From Halichoerus grypus (lineage: Eukaryota; Chordata; Mammalia; Carnivora; Phocidae), in the NCBI RefSeq assembly GCF_964656455.1, contig NC_135726.1:4040001-4104000 (forward strand): DNA of 64,000 nucleotides, in the 5' to 3' direction. Under the pieces are notes generated by a model that saw only the letters and a list, made by a program, of their open reading frames with translations, was not told where the DNA came from and did not search any database. The position numbers were made by a program, and so were the translations under genes. How positions within the stretch are numbered: the stretch's first letter is position 1; every line of letters begins with the position of its first letter. Shown piece after piece: positions 25,001-33,150 of this stretch.

Positions 25001-25421
25001 GCTTGGAGGGCCGGCTGCCCCTCTGCTCCTTACGCATGGGATTTCCCCAGGCTCACGGGAGACCCTCCACTGTACCCCCTCTGCCAGCCCCTCGCTGACA
25101 GACACCCCAGCTCTCACGGACTCGGCCCCGTTGCTGCTCAGACGGAGGAGGGCGGCGGATGGGGCTGGATGAAGCGCTTACCATGTACTCCATGTTGGAG
25201 GCCGGGGGGTACACCTGGCCCCTCAGTTTGTTGTGAAGCATGAGGATCTCCTCCTTGTCCGACCTGGGGATGGCCCTCCGGACCCGGGAGTGGGGCTTGT
25301 CCTGCTGGTATTTGCTGAGCAGCTTCTCCAAGTGGGTGACGTTGGGCAGGAAAAAGCCTTGGGCTCCGCAGACCAGCAGCACCAGCCCCAAGGGGACGAC
25401 TCTGTTCAGGACACAGCTCAT
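967..25421 (-). CDS. CRISPLD2: CRISPLD2, secreted CAP/LCCL protein (5' 409 codons, 11 coding exons; 3' end off window)
   Basis: Joining 25182-25421, 20679-20797, 18057-18189, 17492-17607, 14989-15089, 9674-9817, 8013-8073, 5426-5492, 4836-4966, 2974-3017 and 967-1039 (all minus) gives 1229 nt of open frame. Order of parts: signal peptide ~1-22; NVT glycosylation site at 27-29; RVRR at 46-49; CAP domain ~57-200 with HN at 63-64, GQNL at 111-114 and CTHYTQIVWA from 159; Cys-rich hinge 218-234; Lys/Pro linker ~238-284; LCCL 1 ~289-385; start of LCCL 2 from ~386. Every junction has GT-AG ends and matching phase. Family knowledge: a secreted, glucocorticoid-responsive glycoprotein of mesenchyme (rat Lgl1), studied in lung and craniofacial development and reported to bind lipopolysaccharide. 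Human is about 497 residues, so ~87 codons lie beyond position 1. I see no frameshift or premature stop. CRISPLD1 is the only close alternative; the residues and the recalled human sequence favour CRISPLD2. Confidence 0.97.
1554..1776 (+). mobile_element. hAT-Charlie-type non-autonomous DNA transposon
   Basis: It begins CAGGGCTTGGCAAAC and ends GACAACCCCTG, imperfect terminal inverted repeats. The middle (aagggccagaggctaaatat, ggctttgtggcc, gcaactactcaactctgc, aactttatttacaaa) is the familiar old mammalian 'ggtcggcaaac' element. I do not assign a consensus name. Confidence 0.8.
2040..2215 (+). mobile_element. L1 3'-end fragment, T/A-rich
   Basis: A sequence like gttatctctgagtggtgg followed by a T run, cttctttgtatttttaaa and an A-rich tail resembles the 3' end of an ancient L1. 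Very diverged. Confidence 0.5.
2974..3017 (-). CDS. CRISPLD2: CRISPLD2 exon 11 (residues 371-386)
   Basis: A micro-exon of 44 nt. The acceptor is TTTTCTTTTCCAG|C and the donor AAAAG|GTAAGC. It encodes [14 protein letters not shown], the last strand of LCCL 1. Phases match exon 10 (AG+C, Ser371) and exon 12 (G+TG, Val386), which is strong evidence despite its size. Confidence 0.93.
3018..4835 (-). other. CRISPLD2 intron 10
   Basis: Mostly unrecognised sequence. Near its right end (about 4690-4810) is another T-rich L1 3'-like stretch ending in an A run, and there is an A run at 4508-4519. No gene signal. Confidence 0.8.
4690..4810 (+). mobile_element. possible L1 3'-end fragment
   Basis: It reads atctttatagtttttttccc, cttctttatattg, cataaccagaaaaaaaaa, resembling the 3' terminus of an old L1. 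It ends about 25 nt from the exon 10 donor. Confidence 0.4.
4836..4966 (-). CDS. CRISPLD2: CRISPLD2 exon 10 (residues 328-371, LCCL 1 core)
   Basis: The acceptor is CCTGCCCCCAG|TCG and the donor TTTGAG|GTAACT. It is 131 nt. It encodes [20 protein letters not shown] and then [20 protein letters not shown]. The [12 protein letters not shown] block is the most conserved LCCL motif (Cys332, His337). Confidence 0.96.
4967..5425 (-). other. CRISPLD2 intron 9
   Basis: A short intron of 459 nt; nothing recognisable inside. Confidence 0.85.
5426..5492 (-). CDS. CRISPLD2: CRISPLD2 exon 9 (residues 305-327, LCCL 1)
   Basis: The acceptor is CTCCTCCATCAG|GTAC and the donor GAAAGT|GTAAGT. It is 67 nt. 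It encodes [20 protein letters not shown] and ES. CPAGC followed by VFGT is the LCCL core pattern (Cys 308 and 312). It ends in phase 0. Confidence 0.95.
6141..6331 (+). mobile_element. Can-SINE (tRNA-Lys-derived), intact with target-site duplication
   Basis: The head is gcccctgggtggctcagt with A and B box regions, then a CT-rich segment, AAATAAATAAAA and a terminal T5A9 tail. It is flanked by a perfect 18-bp duplication, aaaaatatttgactttgg, at 6123-6140 and 6332-6349, so the insertion is relatively young. Antisense to CRISPLD2. Confidence 0.95.
7650..7835 (+). mobile_element. MER20 DNA transposon (hAT-Charlie)
   Basis: It follows the MER20 pattern: ggggtgattttacccctcc, ggcatccagtgggttaagg, gaatgctgctcagtaccct, cacagaacagcccc, and a tail aggttccgaagccctg. 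The left end is truncated or diverged. Confidence 0.75.
8013..8073 (-). CDS. CRISPLD2: CRISPLD2 exon 8 (residues 285-305, start of LCCL 1)
   Basis: The acceptor is CTTCTCTCCTAG|CCC and the donor GCAACAG|GTAAGG. It is only 61 nt. It encodes [19 protein letters not shown] with AG of a split Arg. It holds Cys 290, 298 and 303 at the entry to the first LCCL domain. Confidence 0.94.
8195..8305 (+). mobile_element. MIR fragment
   Basis: It contains gaggttcgaatcccagaccc, then agccgtgtgaccttggatg and cctcctctgaggttcag, the core and 3' part of MIR. Confidence 0.7.
9164..9380 (-). mobile_element. Can-SINE, minus orientation
   Basis: In plus-strand reading it starts with a T-rich tail, then aaagattttatttatttatt, a GA-rich segment and ends ctgagccacccaggcgcccc. 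A short duplication, ctggaacct, occurs on both sides. It is in the sense orientation relative to CRISPLD2. Confidence 0.93.
9674..9817 (-). CDS. CRISPLD2: CRISPLD2 exon 7 (residues 237-285, Lys/Pro linker)
   Basis: The acceptor context is CACTCTTAAG|GAGAGACG and the donor ACATGA|GTGAGT. It is 144 nt. It encodes [20 protein letters not shown] followed by [17 protein letters not shown], a charged linker between the CAP/hinge part and LCCL 1. The acceptor is a NAGNAG pair: using the AG 3 nt downstream would change residues 237-238 from Gly-Glu to a single Glu. Confidence 0.93.
12030..12125 (-). mobile_element. MIR fragment
   Basis: Reads ccatttcacagacaggaaa, ggctcagagaggctaagct, tgcccaagctcacacagct: the reverse complement of the MIR core. 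Confidence 0.75.
12145..12170. repeat. 8-bp tandem repeat, three units
   Basis: The unit acggtttc is repeated three times in intron 6. Confidence 0.85.
13300..13400 (-). mobile_element. MIR fragment
   Basis: Reads gggagactgaggctcagaga, then ggcctgcccagggtcccg: a diverged reverse MIR core. Confidence 0.55.
14989..15089 (-). CDS. CRISPLD2: CRISPLD2 exon 6 (residues 203-237, Cys-rich hinge)
   Basis: The acceptor is GTGTCCGCAG|GGG and the donor TACCGAG|GTAGGA. It is 101 nt. It encodes [20 protein letters not shown] and [13 protein letters not shown], the short hinge or EGF-like cysteine segment after the CAP domain (Cys 218, 221, 229, 234). Its last G joins exon 7. Confidence 0.95.
15555..15660 (-). 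mobile_element. MIR fragment
   Basis: Contains ggggctcaaaaaggttaggt and gacctgcccaaggtcacaca, a reverse MIR core. Confidence 0.75.
16590..16850 (+). repeat. old interspersed repeat (unnamed family, copy 1)
   Basis: It reads ttgaagccctggggg, gtgaaatgaggtcacggg, gtccctagaagaggagacac, ccacgtgaggacacaggg. The same order recurs at 27945-28230, 47515-47855 and 48705-49112, and in reverse at 46055-46340, 48282-48700 and 49985-50430. It may be an ancient LTR-type element; I do not name it. Confidence 0.55.
17492..17607 (-). CDS. CRISPLD2: CRISPLD2 exon 5 (residues 165-203, end of CAP domain)
   Basis: The acceptor is CATCTTTTCAG|ATA and the donor CCAAA|GTAAGA. It is 116 nt. It encodes [16 protein letters not shown], completing the CAP signature, then [14 protein letters not shown], the second CAP signature (Y-V-C-NY-P), and the first two bases of Lys203. 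Confidence 0.96.
17608..18056 (-). other. CRISPLD2 intron 4
   Basis: 449 nt, with a (CA)n microsatellite at 17768-17788 and otherwise unique sequence. Confidence 0.85.
17768..17788. repeat. (CA)n microsatellite
   Basis: About ten uninterrupted CA units, 160 nt upstream (gene sense) of the exon 5 acceptor. Confidence 0.9.
18057..18189 (-). CDS. CRISPLD2: CRISPLD2 exon 4 (residues 120-164, CAP domain)
   Basis: The acceptor is GCCCTCTCAG|GTAC and the donor ACACAG|GTAACC. It is 133 nt; its first G completes the Arg codon of exon 3 and it ends in phase 0. It encodes [14 protein letters not shown], then a cluster of Cys (146, 150, 154, 159) and CTHYTQ, the start of the CAP signature with the conserved His161. 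Confidence 0.96.
18190..20678 (-). other. CRISPLD2 intron 3
   Basis: 2.5 kb with no repeat or gene that I can identify with confidence. Confidence 0.75.
20679..20797 (-). CDS. CRISPLD2: CRISPLD2 exon 3 (residues 81-120, CAP domain)
   Basis: The acceptor is CTCCCTGCAG|ACC and the donor GGCAG|GTAAGA. It is 119 nt, starts in phase 0 and leaves AG of a split Arg codon. It encodes [20 protein letters not shown] and then [20 protein letters not shown]. This is the CAP region that carries a GEN motif in many CRISPs; here it reads GQN (Gln112). As I recall, human CRISPLD2 has the same Gln, so this is probably a family trait. Confidence 0.96.
21085..21185 (+). mobile_element. L1 3'-terminal fragment
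   Basis: Reads cagaactgtatgcttaaaag, gggtgaattttatgttttgt, gtattttactgttctaaaaa, the end of an L1ME-type 3' UTR. Antisense to CRISPLD2. Confidence 0.75.
22434..22485. repeat. 14-bp minisatellite, about 3.5 units
   Basis: The unit cgcccttcacctcc is repeated in tandem; the last copy carries a g-to-a change (cccaccc). Confidence 0.9.
22620..22800 (+). mobile_element. MIR fragment
   Basis: Contains cgctgtgtgactgtggaca, cacctctctgagcctgtttc and a tail tctcagtaaacagtacctgg. Confidence 0.75.
22950..23060 (-). mobile_element. MIR fragment
   Basis: Reads aggctaagggaggttagg, taacttgccgaaggttacac, agcaggaagttagaa: a reverse MIR core after a short A-rich insert. Confidence 0.7.
23155..23345 (-). mobile_element. 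MIR, near full length
   Basis: Runs from aacacttatttagcacttg through tattgtccccgattatgcag and gaagtcacccagctaccaag to ggctggctccagagccc, in reverse orientation. Confidence 0.75.
24825..24985 (+). mobile_element. MIR fragment
   Basis: Contains tgacctcgggcctcagtttc, ctagtctataaaacgggag and a GC-rich diverged tail. Confidence 0.6.
25182..25421 (-). CDS. CRISPLD2: CRISPLD2 exon 2, coding part (residues 1-80)
   Basis: The start is the ATG at 25421-25419, beginning [20 protein letters not shown], a typical signal peptide with likely cleavage after ~22 (AQG|FF). The frame stays open upstream, but those residues are proline-rich and lie across the exon 2 acceptor, so this ATG is preferred and matches the family. 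The exon also holds NVT (27-29), a furin-like RVRR (46-49) and the first CAP helix with [15 protein letters not shown] sequence (H63). The donor is ATG|GTAAGC, ending on a whole codon (phase 0). Confidence 0.96.
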
Positions 25422-25496
25422 GGCGCCACGCAGGGAGCGAGGACCAGGGGGACCAAGCAGGCTGGGCTCTTGAGGCAGCGCTGGGGCGCGGAAGCT
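25422..25496 (-). other. CRISPLD2: CRISPLD2 exon 2, 5' UTR part
   Basis: About 75 nt of leader between the start codon and an acceptor reading CTTTCCTTCAG|AGC. A long pyrimidine tract (25501-25530 on the minus strand) stands before it. The exact boundary could be 2 nt later, at the second AG. The leader in this exon contains no other ATG. Confidence 0.8.
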
Positions 25497-25574
25497 CTGA
25501 AGGAAAGCAGAGGGCAGTGGGGGGAGAAGTCGATCAGTCTTAAACCAGCTCCAGCGTGAGCTTGAGCAGTGAAC

Positions 25575-25690
25575 AGCTATCCCTCTCCCCACTTTGCAGA
25601 CGTGAAAACCGAGGCTCCCAGAAGCTCAGTAACCGAGGTCCCACAGACAGGAGAGGTGGAGCTACCCTGGTTCCTCTCTCCCTAGACGGT
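25575..25690 (-). mobile_element. MIR fragment
   Basis: Contains actttgcagacgtgaaaacc, gaggctcccagaagctcag, aggtcccacagacaggag, a diverged reverse MIR. Confidence 0.6.
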
Positions 25691-26689
25691 CACAGAGTGT
25701 CCGAGAGGACAAGGCAGGGCTTGAAAGAGTGTGTTTATTCACACATCTCGCCTCTGCTTCACCTCCAAGGGAGAGTCCGTCAGTCACAGGAGCTTTCCTG
25801 GGCATCTAGTTTGTGCTATAGACACTGCGCCTTGCCCCGGGGAGCTCCCACTCGGGCTGGGGCGAGAGACGAGGAAAACCACAGTCCCCACCTGCGGGGC
25901 AGCGCTGACCGCGGGCGAGGAGCTGGAAGAAGGGGCTGCGGAACCCCGCCAGGGTGCTGACCCGCCTGGGACCCCAAGGGGCCGTGTCCTTCCATCAAGG
26001 CTCCTTCGGTCTTCCCCCACACGAGCCGCAACCCGCTCTCATCAGTTGAGTTGGCTAGGTTTGCAAGACAACATCCAGCAGAGGCATCGGCAGGGGCACA
26101 GCGCGGAGGGGCAGGGAGGCAGAGTGCGAGGCTGAGCATGGCCAAGGAGCCATGGGAACCGGGCAGTTCCCACTCTGACCCTGGCAACTCTCCAGGGTCC
26201 TGACCGAGCTTCAGACAAAAATAACCACCATCCAGCAGGGAGGCCCGGCATTCTCTGGACTGGATGAGATGCAGCCTCCCTCCGGGGGAGTTCCCTCTGG
26301 GGCAGAGTCCCGGGGACGGGACGGCACAGAAGGCCGTGTGTGCGCTCGCCTGCCCCACTGGGAATCAAACCAGTAATGCAGACCCCTGCGGTCCCGACTC
26401 CTCTCCAAGATTAGTCGCACCGCCATATATGAACATTTCCCAGCTGCAGAAGGCCAGGCTGACGGAGATGCCAAGACACTGACGCTGGACTGCCTTCGGT
26501 GACGCAGCAAGAGCAGAGACCCACGTCACGGAGCACCCACTGGGCGTCACGATGGCACGGGGTCTGCGGCACTCTCCGCCTCAGCAGCTTCAGGGCCAGG
26601 TACCCCCGAAGGCATGAAGCAGAACTGCTCCTAGGACTCAGCTGTGATTCCACTGGACTAAAGCCTGGGTGGGGTTTAAATCACCAGTG

Positions 26690-26905
26690 GGCACCATTCA
26701 AACGACTCTCATGGGGGGACAGGTAAATAGACGGCGGGGCAGTCAGGTGGAGTATTACACAGCAGGGAAAAGGAACAACCTAGAGCCATGTGAACGTCAG
26801 CATACGTAAGTCCCAAATCCAGTGTTGGGTTAGAAAAGTAAGTTGGAGAATATAACACTAATGGTCCTATTTACGCCAACTTTAAAACATACAGACCACA
26901 GTTTG
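26690..26905 (+). mobile_element. L1 3'-end fragment
   Basis: Contains gtggagtattacacagcag, gccatgtgaacgtcagcata and tatttacgccaactttaaaa, matching the last part of an L1 before its tail. The alternating repeat at 26931 follows directly. Confidence 0.6.
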
Positions 26906-26930
26906 TATAACTTACAGGTACACATGGATA

Positions 26931-27026
26931 CAGACACACACACATATGTGTATATTACATGTGCATATCGTATACATATATAATACACACATATACATGT
27001 GTCTGTGTGTACATATGTGTACATAG
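26931..27026. repeat. alternating purine-pyrimidine (CA/TA/TG) tract
   Basis: About 95 bp of nearly continuous CA, TA and TG steps (acacacacacatatgtgtat then catatatacacac-type runs, then gtgtctgtgtgtacatatgt). It is rich in short palindromes. Confidence 0.9.
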
Positions 27027-27944
27027 GGGTGTTTATATAGTAAAACCACACCTGAACCCCAGACCAAGTTCGTGGTGCTGGTTGACTCCAGGGTGAGGGA
27101 TGGGGAACTGGGAAGGAGAATATGAGGGACCTCATCTCAATCTTTAACATATTATTTGTATTTTTAAAATCTCAAGCAGATAGGGCAAACTGTCCACCTC
27201 TGTTCACTTTAGGGGGACAGGCTGAGTTGGTAGGAACGGCAAAGCGGTAGCCCAAGGAGGGTGGGTGCAGGGGCCGGACCTGGGTGGGGAGCCCATGCCA
27301 TCCTTTGGACGTCTCTGGTTTTTAAAAATTTCAATTAATAAAAGAAAACAAAATGCCGAAGCATGAAAAGACAAGGAAGCAATTGCTGGTTCCATGTGCA
27401 TCCTTCCGGCGTGTTCTCCTGAACTGGTGAGACCTTATTCCAAAAGACAAGACAAGCCGCCTTCACTGTGCACTTGATGGGGCCGCCTGAGCCCAGCACT
27501 TGGAGGCTGGTCCTTGTCTGCATGGCCCCACAGAGAATTTGTAAAGCCTCAAGGGCAGCTTTTGAGTTGGGAGCACCGTTTCCGGGGTTTAGTCCCACGC
27601 TCCCCACAGAGAACACAAAGGACAGGAGACGAGACATTTCTCCAAGGGCCTCCTTGGCCTCACCTCAGCCAGTCACCACCCGGGAAACACAGATATGCCC
27701 TGGGTCGTGCCACTCACAGCGTCGCAGGGGAAGCATGCCCATCGCACTGTTGGTTCTGAGAGTGGCCTGGCCTGGCGAGAGCTCAGGGGACCTGGGGGTC
27801 CTCGCTGGGTAGGAGTGAGGCCCAGATCATGCCGCTCCTGCTAAGTCTGGGCTGCAGGACGACACCAAAGGCGTTAGCAGAACCATGAGGACAAGGTGGC
27901 CAGAGGCTCTCCTCCCGGGACCCTGCACAGTGCTGCTCTAGACT

Positions 27945-28230
27945 GAGCTGTGGTCCCCCAGATTCACAGGCTGGGGTCCTGACTCCCAGAACCTCAGAAT
28001 GTGACTGTATTTGGAGACAGGGCCTTTAAAGAGGTCATTAAGTTAAAATGAGGTCACTAGGTGAACCCTGATCCAATCTGACGGCTGTCATCATAAGAGA
28101 GGGGATTGGGATGCAGACACCCACAGAGGGAGGATCCACAGGGAGAAGGCAGTGTCTACAGCCCACGAGAGAGGCCTCAGGGGACAGCAGCCCTGCCCAC
28201 AGCGGGGGCTCACGCCTCCAGAAGTATGAG
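27945..28230 (+). repeat. old interspersed repeat (unnamed family, copy 2)
   Basis: Reads gaatgtgactgtatttggag, ggcctttaaagaggtcatta, agttaaaatgaggtcactag, ccctgatccaatctgacgg, then aaggcagtgtctacagccc. Clearest plus-strand copy of the family. Confidence 0.7.
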
Positions 28231-28589
28231 AAAATACTGGATGAACAGGACTGCGGTCCCAATACCCCACTGGCCACTGTGGGAAGGAGGTGGGGGGGGT
28301 GCAAGGTAAATCAGGAGGCCAAGGCCCACTTCCCAGGGGCATCACCAGCACCCTGGGCCTGCGCAGCCCCTCCAGCCTCTGCCGCCCCAACAGCTCAACC
28401 AGAACTTAGGGCCTAGACACTCCAGCCCCTTTCCCACCCACCATCAGACAATTTAAACCCTTTCTTATATGAGATGCGTGCACTGTCCGAGGCTGCTCGG
28501 GGCTTCCCAGGGACAAGTACAGTCCCCGACAGACCGACCGGGGAGGCTGACACTGAGGGGGACCTACTGCACACCAGTCCCTGGATTTC

Positions 28590-28720
28590 TCATCTCACCC
28601 ACCTGATGATCCAGAGGCTTGGGTTCTACTGCTTCCATTTTACAGAGGAGGAGACTGAGGCCTCTGCAGTGTCCGGAAGAGCCCAAAGTTGTACAGTGGG
28701 TGAGCAGAAACTGAGCGCTG
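28590..28720 (-). mobile_element. MIR fragment
   Basis: Contains ttccattttacagaggagg, agactgaggcctctgcagtg and agttgtacagtgggtgagc. Confidence 0.65.
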
Positions 28721-29429
28721 GGACGCAGCCCATCCCGCCCCAGGACCCTTTCCTTACGCTGCCCTGTCTCCCCAAGAGTGGGCTTCCTGGAGTGCCCGGC
28801 ACCAGCCTGCAGGGGAGGGGGCCCCGCGGCAGCCCCGTCCACGCTGGCCTGCAGGTCAGATGGTGGTTCCTGGTGGTTAGAAGACACCTGTGTGTCACCC
28901 CCAGGGGACTAAAACCTTACATCATGGTGACCTTTCACCAAAACACGCCTCCATCACCGGGCCTGCACGCATCCAGCCTCCCTCCATCGCTGCACCTGTG
29001 ACTCCCACGTGGCGAGCTGACCTCCGACCCCGGACATCGACAGATGCTCTCTGAAGAGCACTCTTTGGACCCCTGGTTCTCCGAGGCTCGCCAAGGGCAA
29101 ACCTCATTTCTAGAGAAGGCCTCCTCCACTCTGTCACCCCCGGCCTGTCTCCGGTGGCTGGAGTCACGCGTCGCGGACCACTGAACAGCACAGCCGAAAC
29201 GGCGCTCCTTTGCCACAGTTGCAAACCCAAGCCCGTGACCGTAGACAGGACTCCTGAGAACGGGCCAGATGTCAGGCCCCCAGGGAGGTGGGGAGGGGGA
29301 CCAAGGACGCTTTCAGGCCCCAGGGCCCGTGGCAAGACCCCAGCCTGGCTGACGAAAGCCACAGGGAATCAACTTCCTACAACACTGCCCAGGGCCCCTA
29401 AACACACCTGGAGCCCACCAGGGAGGTGG

Positions 29430-29570
29430 CGGTTTCTGACCCTATTTTACAGGAAAGAAAACTGAGTCCAGGAGACACTGCCTGGTGTTGGTGAGGCCGT
29501 GCAGCCCGTTGGAGGTGGAACCAAGACGTGAAATCCAGCTTTCTGAAAGCGTGGGGGACTTTCAGCCCAT
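29430..29570 (-). mobile_element. MIR fragment
   Basis: Contains cctattttacaggaaagaaa and actgagtccaggagacactg, then ggtggaaccaagacgtgaaa; reverse MIR core. Confidence 0.55.
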
Positions 29571-31649
29571 GGCCGGGGTATCCGCTCTGCAGCCACCCCG
29601 CCGCCCCGCCGGGGCTGTGTGGGCCCAGAGGGGATCAGCAGACCCCCATGTTCCCAATCTAGCAATGGCACCTCCTCAGGGTCACCTCCTGGGCAAGGCC
29701 GCCCGCAACCCCGCCTCTTGGGAGCAAGTGACAGAAAGGGAGTGCGCGTGGGGCTCCGTGCGTCACGCCACCAGGGCTCTGCCCGTGTTTGGGAGCGTCT
29801 GCCAGGAAGATGAATCTCAGCAGTGCGTTTGTCGGCCGGCAGCTCTGAGCTGTGCCAAAGCTCTTCCCTCTGGCACATGCTGTTCTCACAGCTCATCCCA
29901 CGGCCCCAACCTGCCCCCTCCTCGCCCCGGGCCAGCCCCACGGATTCCTGCTCTTCTGGCTACGATTCAGCTCCAGGGTCACAGCTGAATCACGCCCCAA
30001 CCACACCTGTCGGGCTTGTTCGCCGCTGAATCGCTGACATCTGACACGTCGGTGTTCAATAAATATTTATGAAATGAATGTGTGGGTTGCATCCTCCTGA
30101 GGAAGTCAGGAGAGCCGTCTAAGGACGGTGCAGGGTGCAGGCCCTCCGGGAACACCGAGCTGAGTCAGCTCCTGACGCGGCCCCTCGCCGGCTGCGTGGC
30201 TTGGGCACGGCGTGTCCCTGCTCTGGGCCCGGGCTGCCACGTCTATATGGTAGACGGGAATCACGGGGCTCGTCTGACCTCAGCGATTCAGCGGTCAATA
30301 AGCCAGACAGGTCTGCGGACATGCTTCAGCGCCAGGAAGCTTCCAGAAAGCAGCATCCTTTCATCTGAGGAGCAGGGCTTCATCCGCCTGGCCTGGTTAG
30401 GGTCAGGGGATGAGCTGTGTGATGAGCAGCGAACGAGATCATGAACATGGGTGCTTCGTAAGCGTTAGCTCTATTAATGAGGATGACAACACTACGTGCA
30501 CCGCAGAGGCAGTGTGTGAAGAAGTTTCTAGAAGCCCGGGATGAATGACGGGGAGTAAACACCATTCTCTCTTCATTACAGTATTTCACAGCCCCACCTC
30601 TGCCTTAATACAAAAATCTAATTTTTAAACATCATATTAAATGTGTAACGCATGTGGGGTTTAAAAACTGTCCCCTAAATTCGAAACACACTTTACTCAA
30701 GACGTGCCTTGAGCCATGGCCACTTTCTCCCCAGCTTTCTGGGGAAGCAGGTTCCGAGACGTCATGAACTGTCGTGAAGCCTGGCCGGCTCGGGGTCACG
30801 AGTGCGGGGCCCCACGTTGGACTTAAAAATTTTAAAAATCAAAACAATAAAAAGGAACCAGGTCTGGGGCATTAATGTTGACTCTCTGGGCAGGAACTGC
30901 TCATACGTATGTTCATGGTCATTTGCACTGATGACAATGACCCAGTTCACGTGCCATGAGGGCCGACGTGCTCCTTCCGGGGCTCAGTCTTAGCTGAGTC
31001 AAGAAGCCCTAGGTGCCCTAGATCTCACCACGGCCGCATCATGTCTGCTCATACTATCTGCCTTTCCCACCATAGTGTGCACCTGCTGAGGGCTGGAACC
31101 AGTGTATGCCGGTAAATGTCCAAACACCGAAACTCCAAAAAATAAAAAAAAATAAAATCACCCTGATATGTAGTGTTTGTCAGGTCCCTCGGGACAAACA
31201 TTCCCACGGTGGCCAATTTCAAGCAACCCATGTGAGATCACTGACGGTGGAATTTCTGGAAAGACGCGAGATGGCACATCATTGTGTGGTCTTTCCGCCA
31301 CAGGGATGGGACAGGCACCGATCACCTCACGGGCAGAGACGGCAGTGAAGTGTAGGAGAAGGCTGGGACAAGGTAAGTTCTGAGTTTTCATTACCTTCGT
31401 TGTAAAGAGGACTTATGTTAACTGTAAGTTCATGTCATTTGATGTTTAAGGGTGGTCTCTGAAAATTTAACAAAACGCAAGGAGCCGGTCCCAGCCCACC
31501 GCTGGCTGGCCCTGAGTCGTGTTCCAGTTCACAGCCCAGTGAGTATTAACTGCTCCACAAACATTTGTCACAAACACCATAGCCAGCCGTTCTGGATGCG
31601 ACCCTGCAGTGGGTCCTCCACTCCCGCACTCCACAGGCTGATGGGGTCA

Positions 31650-31760
31650 CGGCCTCTATGGGCCCTGTCCTACAGGTGAGGGAACCGAGGCTCCAGACAG
31701 AGAAGCCACTTGCTCACAGTCACACAGAATGTCTGCGAGTGCCGATGCATCGTCACACTC
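31650..31760 (-). mobile_element. MIR fragment
   Basis: Contains cctacaggtgagggaaccga, ggctccagacagagaagcca, cttgctcacagtcacacag. Confidence 0.65.
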
Positions 31761-32294
31761 TTGCCGCTGGCCCGAAGGTGAGGTCTCCGAAACGTCAGGG
31801 CAGCTCTAACCTCCCGCCCATGTCAGCCGGGCTCATTCAGGAACACGTCCGCCCCATGTGACAGCAGCTAGCCCGAAAGGCCAGGGGTGCCCCACGCTCT
31901 GCTCTTCCTCGGAAGCACAGAGGGGAACGCAAAATGTGAGTGGGGCCAAGGGCAGATCACAGTCATACCCACAAACCACCCAAAATTCTAGGAATGAAGC
32001 CGTGGCTGGGAGGAGGGAGGAGGGACACCCCAGCATGTCTGGGGCAGATCCCGGGACTGGCCAGAACCTCCAGGGACGAGCATCTGGGTAAGCACCAGAC
32101 ACCCAGGATGTGGGGGGGGGATCTCCCCTCCTCGATGGGATCCATTCGGTTTTCCTTAAACTCTTCCCCATGGAATTAGGGCTGGACACAGTAGGAGGCA
32201 GGCTTTTCCCTTCCCTGCAGCCTCCCCACCCCCAGCCCTGGTTGTCCGCAACTGAAGACAGATGGCCAGCAAGAGCCTATGCGAAACCCATCGA

Positions 32295-32508
32295 TTTTTT
32301 TTTAAAGATTTTATTTATTTATTTCAGACAGAGAGAGAGAGCGAGAGTGAGAGCGAGAGAGCATGAGCACAAGCTGGGGGGAGGGGCAGAGAGAGAAGCA
32401 GGCTCCCAGCTGAGCAGGGAGCCCGATGCAGGACTCAATCCCAGGACCCTGGGATCATGACCTGAGCTGAAGGCAGATGCTTAACCGACTGAGCCACCTG
32501 GGTGCCCC
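32295..32508 (-). mobile_element. Can-SINE, minus orientation (first of a pair)
   Basis: It has a T-rich tail, aaagattttatttatttattt, an agag-rich segment, aatcccaggaccctgggatc, and ends gagccacctgggtgcccc. It is followed at once by tcgatttttttttt, which also precedes it (atcgattttttttt), so this sequence is probably its target-site duplication. Confidence 0.93.
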
Positions 32509-32512
32509 TCGA

Positions 32513-32725
32513 TTTTTTTTTTAAGATTTTCCTTATTTATTTATTTGAGGGAGAGAGGAAGAGCAGGGAGAGGGGCAGAGGGAGAGGGAGAGAGAGAAAA
32601 TCTCAAGCAGACTCCACCCTGAGCATGAAGCCCAAAGTGGGGCTCAATCTCACAACCCCGCGATCATGCCCCGGGCCGAAATCAAGAGTCAGACGTTCAA
32701 TCAACTGAGCCACCAAGGCATCCCT
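32513..32725 (-). mobile_element. Can-SINE, minus orientation (second of a pair)
   Basis: It starts ttaagattttccttatttatttatttg, then has a GA-rich part, cgatcatgccccgggccgaa, and ends gagccaccaaggcatccct. It is more diverged than its neighbour, so probably the older insertion. Confidence 0.9.
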
Positions 32726-32974
32726 CAATTTCTTAAATACTATGTGGAGAATATACAAAATCTTAGGCAAAAGGAGAAGAGAGCTCATTTTGCAAAAAAA
32801 AAGAATTAAAAACCAGATGTGTTTAATATAAACCAAGATCATAAATAAGCCATTTTAAAGTGACTGGATAATAAATCAATATATTCTCAAAATACCCGAT
32901 ATCTGACTCCAGGGGCCCCTCGCCTGCCTTCTTGCCCATGTGTGGATGTTTAGCAAAGCTTCAGATAAACATCA

Positions 32975-33150
32975 GGAAACCACGGGCTCCCAAGGACTGC
33001 TCCAGGGCCGTGAGGAAAAGCGTGGATGTCAGGTCAGACCCAGGTTCGAACTGTGGCCTCACCATGTAGAGCCTCGTGCTGCCCAAAAGGTCCCTCGGCC
33101 TCTGATTTTCCAGTTCCTCAAGGGGGACAATGAGGCCCTGAATTGCTCAC
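32975..33150 (+). mobile_element. MIR fragment
   Basis: Contains gacccaggttcgaactgtgg, ctcggcctctgattttccag and gggggacaatgaggccctg. Confidence 0.6.

Larger units (their letters stand above)
20798..25181 (-). other. CRISPLD2 intron 2
   Basis: Contains an L1 3' tail (about 21085-21185), a G-rich patch (21248-21278), a 14-bp minisatellite (22434-22485), and MIRs at about 22620-22800, 22950-23060, 23155-23345 and 24825-24985. No supported gene. Confidence 0.8.
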
